The notes under the pieces are model-generated. The model had not been told where the DNA came from and searched no databases. It worked only from the letters and a program-made list of their open reading frames with translations. This document shows positions 21,918-33,900 of a DNA stretch of 64,000 nt, piece after piece. The first letter of the stretch is position 1. Each line of letters begins with the position of its first letter. Origin of the DNA: Triplophysa rosa (lineage: Eukaryota; Chordata; Actinopteri; Cypriniformes; Nemacheilidae); contig NC_079914.1 of NCBI RefSeq assembly GCF_024868665.1, positions 2,438,896-2,502,895 on the forward strand, written 5' to 3'. The position numbers and the translations under genes are program-made.

Positions 21918-24900
21918 CTAATCTTCAGTTTTTCTTCCAAAACTGTACCAGTACATCCAAAAGATTATTATGGTAATGAAGCTGACAGAAAGGAAGATGA
22001 CGTATGAAATGAAGAGAAATCGATCGATGACCTCGCCCAGGTGAATCCACTCTTTTGTGTTCTGATCACTAGAGAAATGTTTATCCACATGATGACGGAT
22101 GGTGAGTAGATTTTCATGTATTATACCCAGTTCCTTTAGTTCTTCCTCAGCCAGGTTTAGTGATGATTCAGATTCTTTCTCTTGCTGTCTGATTTTATTT
22201 ATTTTATTCTCAGATGAACTGGAAGTGGTGTCAGTGTTTCCCACTAAAATAGCATATAAAATGTGTTAACATAGTGTACTGTACACCTTAACTGAATATG
22301 TGTGATAAAATGTACATTTACATGAAGTGTTTTACTCTGCTACAGTGCAAATGCAGTAGCTGTATCATTTGTCAGAACTTTGACTGAAGTCAGGTCTTTT
22401 AAGAGACTTTCAGACCGCAAGAACGATTTCGTAGTTCCGGAACGACCTGCCGGAAGTACTTTCTTTTTGTTGTGTTTGCACGCCAGGAACCAGGCGGAAT
22501 TTTAGTTCGGGAGAACCTTTTTGGAGAAACACTTTAGTTTCTTCTCCGAGGTAGGGTTGAAACCAGCAGGATAGGAATGACCCATGATTAGACATGGGCC
22601 GGTATGAGATTTTGACGGTATGGTAACCTTAAGCCAAACTATCACGGTTTCGCGGTATGGCGGTTGCAGCTTTAAAATGTGTTATTTTAAATGTAATTAA
22701 AAAAAACATCGAACACAATAGATTTGATTTTTAAGCAACACAAAATATTTGGAACAATAGCAAACATGAACAGTATGACAAGTTAAATCAGTGTTTCCCC
22801 AACATTTTGAAAGCATGCTACCCCTTTCTAGTCTTCTTTTGAATGCATTTCCAGTAATTAAACGTCTCTGTTACGGATGTAACCTCGGTTCCCTGATGGA
22901 GGGAACGAGACGTTGTGTCGAACCGACAGATGGGGTTCGTCCCTGAGAACCAATCGCTTCCGACTTCTTAGAAAAGGCCAAAGAAAATTGGTGAATGAAA
23001 TTTTCATGCCGGACTCCGCCCCCGGATATCCGGGTATAAAAGGGAGACGGCGTGCCTCATTCATTCACCTTAGTTCTGAGGAGCCTGAGACCTCTCACGA
23101 CTGCTGCAGTGGACAGCACGTGTTGTGGCAAGGAGGACACAACGTCTCGTTCCCTCCATCAGGGAACTGAGGTTACATACGTAACCGAGATGTTCCCTTT
23201 CTGTCGGTCTCTCGATGTTGTGTCGAACCGACAGATGGGGTTCCTATGGAAAACACCATAACACTGTGCCCTGTCACAATCTCTAGCGAAGCGACGGTGA
23301 CTGGCCTGGGCGTGTCAGCCGTGAGCGCTACCGTGAAATTGTAACCTACCAGTGGGTAGGTAGGGGGTCCCAGAGCTTTCTTGAAAGGTGGGAAGGCCCC
23401 TACCTTCGGCCTCACAGGCGGCGGCCTTGTTTCTCTAACAGCGAGAAGCCGCCCGGTACCGTAAGGCCACTGGGTAAGCGCTACTTCCTCAAGTGGGGGA
23501 AGCGCTACAGAGACCACTTCCTACCGCAGGTAGGAGTCTAGTGGAGATACCAACATGGTCTCACCGATAGGGGAGAGCTCATGGGAAGAAAGTGCAGACT
23601 GAAAGAGTTAACCGCAAGGTGGAGGTCATGGGTTACCAAGGTGGGAACCAGCATGAGGATACATCAGACGGAACCGCCCTACTGGGGGGTTGCAACGTCT
23701 GGTAGCACTAGGTCCGGTTAGAGCTATGTTGCGAATAACTCCGGAGATACCCGGCTTAAGGGGCAGGGCTGCTCTGCCCAGCCCGCCCACAGGAGGTGCT
23801 TGCTAGTGATGGATGGAGTGCCTGTTCTTCACCCAGTGGGTGAAGAAGGGAGGCTAGTTAGTACGCTGACCCCCTTAGGAGAAAAGGGGGGAAGGTACTG
23901 TCATAGGCGTACACCCTACCGGCCGCCAGTCTTGCCTGATGCCTGCAAGACTCGAGCCGATACCGGTTTTACGCGGAGGCTGTAGGACCTCGCGAAGGTG
24001 ATGGGTGTAGCCCAACCCGCAGCTCTGCAGATGTCTGCCAGAGAGGCGCCTCGAGCCAGTGCCCACGAGGAGGCTGTACTCCGTGAGGAGAGAGCTCTCA
24101 CCCAGTGGGCGTAGGCGATCTTAGGACAGGTACGCCATAGTGACGGCGTCCATGATCCAGTGCGCCAATCTCTGTTTGAGACAGCCCTCCCTGCTGATCT
24201 CCAAAACAGACAAAGAGCTGCTCAGAGCTCCTGTGGCTCTGCGTGCGGTCCAAGCAGAGGCGCAATGCACGTACTGGACACAACACGGATGAGGTTGGGT
24301 CTTCCTCCCCAGTGGGGAGCGCCTGTAAGTTCACCACCTGTAAGACACCACCAGGGTCTGTGCAATGAGGCTCACTGGGGGGAAGGCGTACTTCCGCTTG
24401 TCCCACGGCCAGCTGTGTGCTAGAGCATCCGTGCCGATGGGGGCCTCGGGCGAGGAGTACCTTAGCGGGCAATGGGTGGTGTCCAGGGAGGCGAAGGGGT
24501 CTACCTGAGCCCGCCCGAACTGTACCCAATGAGCTGGACTGCGCGGGGGTGGAGTCGCCACTCTCCGCGCGGCGTCAACTGACGAGAGAGCGCATGGGCT
24601 GTCTGGTTCAGGTCACCTGGGATATGTGCGGCTCTCAGGGATCTGCTCACCTGCGGACTCCACAGGAGGAGGCGTCGGGCGAGTCGTGTTAGCTGCCGTG
24701 AGCGAACGCTACCCTGGCGGTTTATATACGCTACGGCAGTTGTGCTGTCCGACCGGACCAGCACGTGCTTGTTCTGCACGAGAGTTTGTAGCCCCTCCAG
24801 TGCGGGTAGCACATCCAACAACTCTAGGCAGTTGATATGCCTACGCAGGCGGGGGCCCGTCCATCGCCCCCAACACTGCGTTCCCGTTGCACACGGCACC

Positions 24901-27900
24901 CCAACCCTGCAGGGAGGCGTCTGTCGACCATGACGCGTCTCGACCTGCCCGAGAGGGACCCCCGTCCGTAGAAAGGTCATTGAAGACCAAGGGGTAAGGG
25001 TGCGTCGGCAGAAAGGCGTAATCACCATCCGTCTGCTGCTGGTGTGCCACGCTCTCCAGGGAACTCGAATCTGTAGCCAGTGTTGGAGCGGTCTCATGTG
25101 CATCAACCCGAGGGGTATCACCACTGTCGAGGATGCCATGTGCCCAGGAGCCTCTTGTGCCCGCTGACTGCTTGAAATATTCCAGGCAGTTCAACACTGA
25201 CTGAGCGCAGTCGCGCTGTAATGGAGACCGAGTTGAGTTCCATACCAAAAAAGAGGATGCTCTGCACAGAGGAGAGCTTGCTCTTTTTCGGTTGACCTGT
25301 GGTCCCAATCGATCTAGGTGCCGAAGCACTAGGTCCCTGTGTACATAACAGATCTCACGAGTGTGTCAAATGAGCCAGTCGTCGAGATAGTTTAGTACCC
25401 GCACACCTCTCTCCCTGAGGGGAGTGAGGGTGGCTTCCACGATCTTCGTAAAGACTCGTGGGGACAGGGACAGACCGAAAGGGAGGACTCTGTACTAATA
25501 TGCCTGACCCTCGAAAGCGAACCGTAGAAACGGGCGATGACGAGGGAGAATTGAGACATGAGAGTAAGCGTCCTTCAGGTCGATTGCCATGAATCCATCT
25601 TGACATCTGATAGATGCCAGGATGCGCTTCTGTGTGAGCATCCTGAACGGCAGCTTGAGTAGGTGCCTGTTCAGGGTACGCAGATCTAGCGACCCCCGCT
25701 TTTTTGGGGACGATGAAGTACGGGCTGTAAAACCCGTTGAACATCCCGGCTAGAGGGACGAGCACGATCGCTTCCTCACCAGAGGGGTGGCGACCTCGGC
25801 CCGAAGCACGGGAGCATCCTTGCCTCTGCTGAGGTTGAGAGGATGCCCCGAAACTTGGGTGGGCGTCTGGGGAGTTGGATCGCGTAGCCGAGACGGACCG
25901 TATCCCGTAGTCACTGTGACGGTTTGGGAAGCTCTTGTCAGGCTCCCAGGGACCGAGACAGGGAGGCTAGGGGTACGTTCTGCTTCATCGACCTCCCGGG
26001 GGTGGTTCGATGGCTGGCAGTGCGGATCCCTCGCCGTGGGGGGGGCCCCCGGAGAGGAGATCGGCTCTGCAGTTTTACCTGCCTGGCGATGATGTAGCAC
26101 AATGCACCATCGAATGAGAATGCTTAGGCTGATGATTATCCTCGACATTGGGTCTTGCCGCAACGTCGAGTTGCCAAACACCGTCGTGTAGAGGGTGAGA
26201 GCAGCTGTGATAATACCCAGACGATGATGTGGCACAACGCACCTTCGATTGAGAGTGCTTAGGCTGCTGATTATCCTCGACATTGGGTCTCGCCATGACG
26301 CAACGTCGAGTTGCCGAACACCGTCGTGTAGAGGGTGAGAGCGGCTGTGATACACGCCCAGAGAGAGAGAGAAAACTCTTAGAAGTGGGCTGTTGGGACG
26401 GAGCAGGAACCATCCCGGATCGACCACCAGCAATGGAATGGCTGGGGTCGGGCCCGAAGGTATTCTCGATCTCCCTGGGGTCTTCCCATGAGGGCCACTT
26501 TGGATTCCGCCGCGGCTGCTGACGGGGTGGTGGTCTCCTCTTCGATGTCTCAAAGAGGACCAGGGCTGCTGGGAAGCAGACGGTGCATGGGATCTCGGCG
26601 GCCAGAGGGCGGTCGAGTCGTGGCTGGGGAGGACATACTTGATATCCTCTGTCTGCTCCCTTACTGTCGAGAACTGCAGCTCAACAGTCACCAAACAGCC
26701 CCCCTTGCGAGATGGGTGCATCGAGCAAGCGGACTTTCTCGGCGTTACTCATCTGTGCAAGGTTCAGCCAGAGGTGTCTCTCCTGGACCACAAGTGTGGA
26801 CATCGCCCGACCACCTTGGTCACCCGTAGAGCGAGGTCGGTGATGCCGCGGAGTTCTTGCATAAGCGCTGGGTCGGTCTTACCGTCGTGGAGCTCTCTCC
26901 GCGCATTGGCCTGATGGACCTGCAGGATGGCCATAGCGTGGAGAGAGGGGACAGCTTGGCCGGCAGCAGAGTAAGCTCTCGACACCTCAGATGCCGAAAA
27001 GCCTACGTGCTTTGGACGGGAGTCTAGGTCGAGCCCCTGGGGGACATTGACGTATCCTCTAGCTGCCCCACCATCGAGGGAAGAAAGGGTGATGGAACTA
27101 GTTGACGTGTACGCGCCGAAGGGGGCGTTCCAGGTCGTACTAGGTTCCTCATGCACTTCCGGGGGAACACAGCACTGGGGGCGAGTGCGGCTTGGAGCCG
27201 CTCTCAACCCCGATGTACCGTGTATCCAGCCGCGAGCGTTGGGAGAGGCAGTGCGGTGCACCGCAACCCAATGCCGGCGGCCCGGGAAAGCATGGCTGAC
27301 ATTTCGACGTCCGCTTCTTCCTGAGCTCAACCCCCTGAGGGAGGGAGCTTCAAGGAATCGTCGGTGTCTGATGCCAGTAAGTCACCCTCCGATGCTGCAA
27401 CAGACATCTCACCATCACGTACCGTGTCCGATACGTGATTGAGGAACAAGACGCTGGGACCGTCTCATGGGGAACGGTCAGACGAGCAAGACGAGGTGCG
27501 AACGGTCCGCGAGCCAGTGGCTGACGGATTAGCGCTCACAGTAATCCTCATATCACCCTCGTGGTGAGGGCCGTAGTCCTGCCGTCACGGAACGGGAAGC
27601 AGACGAGGTGGTGGCTGAGTCCCATGGGAACACAGCCACCCGTGACGCAACGTCTGAATCATCAACCGCCCGCAGTGCGGGCAGGACGTATCCACAACAT
27701 CTGCCCCAGCGTACTGGAAGCAGACATCGTGTCCGTCCCCCTCCTCGATGAGTGTTTTGCACCCACGAGAACAGCGGGACATGCCACGCTGGAGAAATTT
27801 GCTCTTTTAGAGAAAAAACTCGAACACTTCTGGAACCCCCAGGGGAAGTCGCTGCAGGAAGGGGCAGTCCACTGCACCACGTCATAGAGCCGGCAGTCTT

Positions 27901-30900
27901 GTAGTTGTAGCGAAGTCTGTTGATCATGAGTGAAGGCTCCGAAGAACAAAAGGTGAATAAATGAGGCAAATTTCATTCGCCAATTTTCTTTGGCCTTTTC
28001 TAAGAAGTCGGAAGCGATTGGTTCTCAGGGATGAACCCCATTTGTCGGTTCGACACAACGTCGAGAGACCGACAGAAAGGGAACTTACATGCATTCATCC
28101 ATACATATATACATATACATATACATAAATAAATTAAATGCAGATGAGCAAACAACTAATTAAGCATAAACAAAATATAGCACAGAACCTGATGGATTCC
28201 TGCACAAAACAGTTCATACATTTGGAACGGTATAACATAAACTTTTAGTGGTTTTAAAACCGCGACTTTCCAAACCACGGTATACCTTGAAAGCGGTATT
28301 CGGCCAACGCCTACCCGTGATGTAAGCAAATGCTGACTGGCCGAATTTCTGTTGTTTGGTTGTTTGTCGTTGCACTGAAATGCCGTTGCTGTCAACCGGC
28401 TCACATCACTAAATAGTTCCTTATGCCGGTGCGAATGCGATCAGGGAAATGGCCGGAGGGAAAACGTACGTCACAATCATGAACGCCAGCCCTCTTTACT
28501 GGTTCCCTCTTTACTTATCCGGCCGGAAAGCGCCTTTAAGGTGCGTCCCAAATCACGCACTTCTGCACTATTCTACGCCATTTTGTAGTATAAATAGTGT
28601 GAGTACTGTGTTCATATTGAAAATTCAATGTGAGTGCATTTTAAAGGTCTCCTCAGACGAGCACTTTCAACAAGTTGGTATGATTTATTAGGGTCTTCTT
28701 GAAATGTCTGGAACATATTTTGCTTAAAAACACTCAATGGCTGTGTAAACAAAACCCTTCTTGCCTCGTCAAAAACAGCTATGCTCACAGCAACCCGTGT
28801 TGGTGCATGTCTCTTTAACTGATAATGAGTTACAGCGAACCCCACCCCCCTTCTGTCCGGCATGTCAACACAACACACGTGTATTATTTCCATGGCAATG
28901 GTTTAGCTAAATGATATTTCCTGAATTCCTCTGCGGTTAGTTTCGTCTTAAACATCTCAAATTATTCGTCCGGAGACAAAAAAACAGTCACAGCAAACAG
29001 CTAATGCACTTACGTTGTGCGTGTATGCTTACCTAAAATCCACGGAATCCACTGTAGATCTCAGCGGAATTACATGAATTTTAGCGCTTGTCATTGACAA
29101 GTTATAACGTTACACACACTAGCACGTGAGTGCTAGTTTGCTGTGACAGATTTTTCAGCCTAAGCACGAATGATTTGAGACGTTTAAAACGAAACTAACT
29201 CCAGTGTTCGCCCCTGTTCATTAGCAAAACAAACAGCTTGACTGCTAAACATGTTAACGCACATAATGTATTAACATTCATACAGTTAAACTCCAAGTGT
29301 CCATCTGCACTTATATACAGTAAATTTAACACTGGCTTTGAATGTTCTATTTAGCCCGTGACTGACTTAGCTCCCTTCGCTATCATATGCTAACGTTATC
29401 CTCCTATATATACAGTACATTTAAGTCAATTCAGACTCTTACATCGGCAGTTTTGTCTCGTTCAGTCGGTCTCGATCCCTCTTGAGGAACAACTTTGAAG
29501 CTAATCCTGCTTGTACTGTCCCAGGTTGAAAAAGCACTCCGGTTTGAAGTGATTCGCGCAAACAAGCAGGTTTTTTCTTATGGTTTCTGATGGATTTCCA
29601 CTAAAAATAAAATAAATCCACTCCTGTCTTTTCCTAGGTTTAGACTCTGTGCAGCAACTACATTGCATGTTGTCCACGAACTTTAGCCATGGCGTCACGT
29701 ACACCGCTGTCGCTTGTGAAAACAACAATGGCGGAGCGCGGTGGGTGGAACTGTGTAGATTAAGGGGCGGTAACATTATAATAAAATCCGCTGTGGACGT
29801 CACTATCGGAGCGAAATCTGAACTGCTCGATTTCTCACATGCTTGCAGGGAAAGGCACACCAAAACAAACTTACTGGGTTCTTATTTTTCACATTTTCTG
29901 GGTTGCTAGATGAACCGGGGACCCGATTATAGCACTTAAACACAGAAAAAGTGGGGTTTTCATCTGATGTCTCCTTTAAGTACCCGGATGATGCACTTTT
30001 TGTCAACCGAAAATATGAAATGTGGAACTGTGGACACTTCACGCACTCAATGGTTGCAGTTTCACTTACGTAGTAGAAGGAGGCGGGGCTATCAGATGCT
30101 GCTCGAGCAAAACTCTCCTGCAGAGTGATAATGCTTCAATCTGATAATGAGTAAAGTAATGCTTGGCAAAACAGATGAAAACTACATTAAATGTACAATG
30201 TACAAGTTGATTTTTATTCACACGGATTGCGATTGACATCATTTGCGCTCGTCTGGGAAACTGATATAGTTCCGATTAGTTTAAAACCATTTAGTATTCC
30301 ATTTGGGATGATACTACCCTTCTAAAATGTATGCACTACATGGTGGAGCGCATCGTGCATAGTTTAAGTGCATAGTTTGTCATTTGGGACACAGCTTTAG
30401 TTTATGATCTGTCCTGTGACAGGCACAATTATGTTAAAAGCTAGTTAGCTATGTTACAATTTGCTTTAGTTGTTCAACAAGAGCTACCTATTATAAAAGA
30501 AATGAAATAATTGGTTTACTTTATAGATATGTTATGCAGTCAATATGAAACTCACTTTGAGTGGCAGAATTTTCCTCTGAAGATTTCTTTCCCAAACAAA
30601 TTAGTCGGGCAATGTAATGCAGAAATAAAACTTTGACCCAGTTTGGTAGAGGGGGATAGTTACTTGAGCCACACAGAATATTAGTCACCAGAATTGTTTC
30701 CAGTAAACTAGCCACCATCAACGCCAAACACAGAGAGAAGAACACATCTGTAGAAAAAGACACAATTCTCTTAAGTTATTTTCCTTAAAATTAAACACAG
30801 AATTATAGATTTCTTTCTAGGTCTCAGAATTGAACATATAACAATGAAACTAAAATACTTAAAAAATACTTTTTAATAGATTTTTGTTTTGCTATCAAAT

Positions 30901-33900
30901 TTTATTAATAGCATTATTGCCTGTATATGTACAGTACGCTGTATCATTATACATTATTACCCCCACACTGTAATAAAACACATCACTCTCATCATCATCT
31001 TTTTATACGGCTCCCACAGACCCGAACACCACACAAGGGTCATGGACTTACACTACTAGAAAAAAGCATGTTATCTATAGCAGTGGTTCTCAAACTTTTT
31101 TTGTTGTAAGACTATGGAGGACCAGGAGTGCCGGTTAGAAATAAAATGAAGAATCAATTGATCAATTTAATAATTAAAACATAAAAATGTAAACAAATAA
31201 ATAACTTTTCAAATTGAGAAATTAATAGACTTATTTAAAATGGTTTCTTTAATTTGTGTTTTAAAATGTAGTTTAATTGAACAATAAAACGTTAAATAAT
31301 TTTTTTTAAATGTATAAATAAATATATACTTTTAAAACTGTTTATTTAATTCTTGCTTTAAAACGTAAAAAAATAAAAAGTTTTATTATGCACATTTTAA
31401 ATGCACATTTTAAATCGCTTTTTTAAAAAGCATTTGGCAAATGCTTTTCTCTCTCTGTTTGCCCATTGCTTTTCTTTTTCGTTTTGCCAAATGCTTTTCT
31501 TTATCCATTTGTCAATCGAGTCAAAAAATGCCATTGGACAGTACACATGTGGGGGCAACCAATCAGCTTTCGGCTCAGTTTTAGGATACACCCCTTCTCC
31601 CACATGTCATATGAAGTAGATGTAAGGCGGAATTTCATTGGACAGCAAGAAAGACCTACCGCCATTAAAACAGTTACTTTATTGCGCCCTCAATTAAACT
31701 ACATTTTAAAACACAAATTAAATAAACCATTTTAAATAAGTCTATTAATTTCTCAATTTGAAAAGTGATTTATTTGTTTAAATTTTTATGTTTTCATTAA
31801 AAATTGATCAATTGATTCTTCATTTTATTTCTAATCAGCACTCCTGGTCCTCCATATAAGACACCCTTTGTGTAGAATGCATCACTTTGTGCCACCCTCC
31901 AAATAAAGCCTTATAATCTTAAAGAATTATAATTAAACCAAAAGCAAATTCAGTTATACAATGGTGGAACATCAATTATCTGGGTTAGTGGTCTTATACA
32001 GTATTTCTCATGTTTGATAAAATCATATTTCTCATGTTTGATAAAATCTATGAAAAATGTCTATATTTCATAAAATCCCATAAAATCTGTGGCCCCCTGG
32101 ATCCATTTTGGGCCCCCAGTTTGAGAACAACTGATTTAGCTTTGAGCCTCACTGTACCCTATATATGACATTTAAATATATTTTTGGATGTATATATTAT
32201 ATGGACAAAGGTTGTAACTGACTTATTATAGGAATGGTGTTTCCTGTAACAGGGAGCAGATCGTTCATGAGGAGGAGAAAGACGGTGTAGCCCAGGATAA
32301 GAGTCATTTTAAAGGCCGATCGATCCACATTCTGAGGTGGCAGGAGGAAGCTGAACAGATCTACAGTGATCATGAAATAACTGGGGATCAACAGGTTCAC
32401 CACGTATAGAGTCGGCCGACGCCTCAGGACAATCTGACAACCAACAAATGTGAGATCAAACTTAATGTTAACACCATGTACATGGGTTGAAAAATTTACT
32501 CATGAAGTTGACACAAACATAGTAAGCAAGTTCATCCCAGCTGTCCAACCCATCAAAGTTAAAATATGTGGAGTTTTTGGGTTTCCCGGCCACCATGTCT
32601 ATCAGTTCCCACTCTCCTTTAGTCTCCATGTAAAATAGAGATTTCCTTAGAGTGTCCTCAGCTGGCTCTGAAAAAAATAACTGAACGTCTCTCTCTGGAG
32701 GGAGAAATGCGGATTTGTTAATAGAATCGATTATAGATGAAGTGAAAAGATAAAAATTATGTTCACTCACTTGTGTGCTTGTATGAGCTGAATGTGTATG
32801 TGCAGTTTTGAATGTCAAATGGAAAGCTGTAGATGTCCAGGTTACAGGAGCTGATCACATGGAAAGGAAGCCCATCTTCTGCTTTGCCCGTGTTGTAGAG
32901 AGTAAGATAATAAGTGTCTGGGGTTTGATTTTCATTCATGCTATACAGAAAACATGGGACATGACAGTTGTTGTTACAAATCACTTCATGTCATTTTCAT
33001 CTTATCCTGCACATGTTTATTAAATCAGGGGACAGTTTGGATATAATAATTTGGAGTAAAATATCTAAAATCTCCCAACACTTGTTGGGCCTATTGTACA
33101 TCCGGCGCAAGGCGCAGCGCAAGTGTTTTTGCTAGTTTCCTGTCGGTGGAGAAGAACCCAAGTGCAGGCAGATAAAGGGTTAAATAATAAACTTTAGACT
33201 GAAAACAAAAACCCACAATAGGGCAAATCAGGGACTCAGAATAATAAAACAAACAGAAAACTTCCCGCAAGGGGGACAAAACAAACGAGGTCAAAAATCC
33301 AAATAATAATCCAAAACACGACTCAGTCTTTGACAGGACACAGTCTTTGACAGGAGATCTTTGACGAACAAGGCAACCAGGTAAACGCACACATCAAGAA
33401 CAATGCAACCACGATGGACAAAGGGAACTGAGACATTAAATAGGGAAACACTGACTAGGGATAATGACACAGGGAGTGTGACGGGCAGGTGGCAAGGATA
33501 AAACACTAATGGGAATAGGCTGGACAGGTGAGAGGGATGAAACACCAGTGGAAGTAAATGGAGAAACAAGGGGGCGGGGCTAGAAGACGTGACACCAGAG
33601 AGAGCATGGCATAACAAAATCAAAACAATGCCATGCCCTTTTTTCCACATAAAACACATGGGTCTGACATGATCCTGCCACAAGACCTGAAAACCAAGAC
33701 AAGGAGAGGCAGGATCATGACAGAACCCCCGCCTTAAAGAACGCCCCCAGGCATTCTCCAAGGGGACACACTAACAGGGCAGGACAGGACAGGAAGGGAT
33801 AAACATGGGAGGGGCAGGCTGGGAAGACAACGGCTGGACAAGACTGGGCGCCGGTTGTAAATCCGGCTGGACAGGGGTGAGCGCCGGCTGGAAGGCCGGC

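Larger units (their letters stand above)
22870..28084 (-). mobile_element. DIRS-type retrotransposon (tyrosine recombinase class), degraded
   Basis: Coding order read on the minus strand is gag-like (27.3-26 kb), RT (25.8-25.3), RNase H (24.9-24.5) and tyrosine recombinase (24.5-23.9). The ends share inverted blocks: GGTTCGACACAACGTCGAGA near 28050, and a left region where GTTACGGATGTAACCTCGG (22870) pairs with CTGAGGTTACATACGTAAC (23166-23184). This absence of LTRs together with a tyrosine recombinase instead of a DDE integrase is the DIRS hallmark. All frames carry stops or shifts. It sits in the last intron of receptor gene A, on the same strand as the gene. Confidence 0.88.

Noticed and set aside
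24160..27440. Plus-strand open frames across the DIRS
   Set aside because: GC-rich shadows of the minus-strand gag, RT, RNase H and recombinase; they show no domain of their own.
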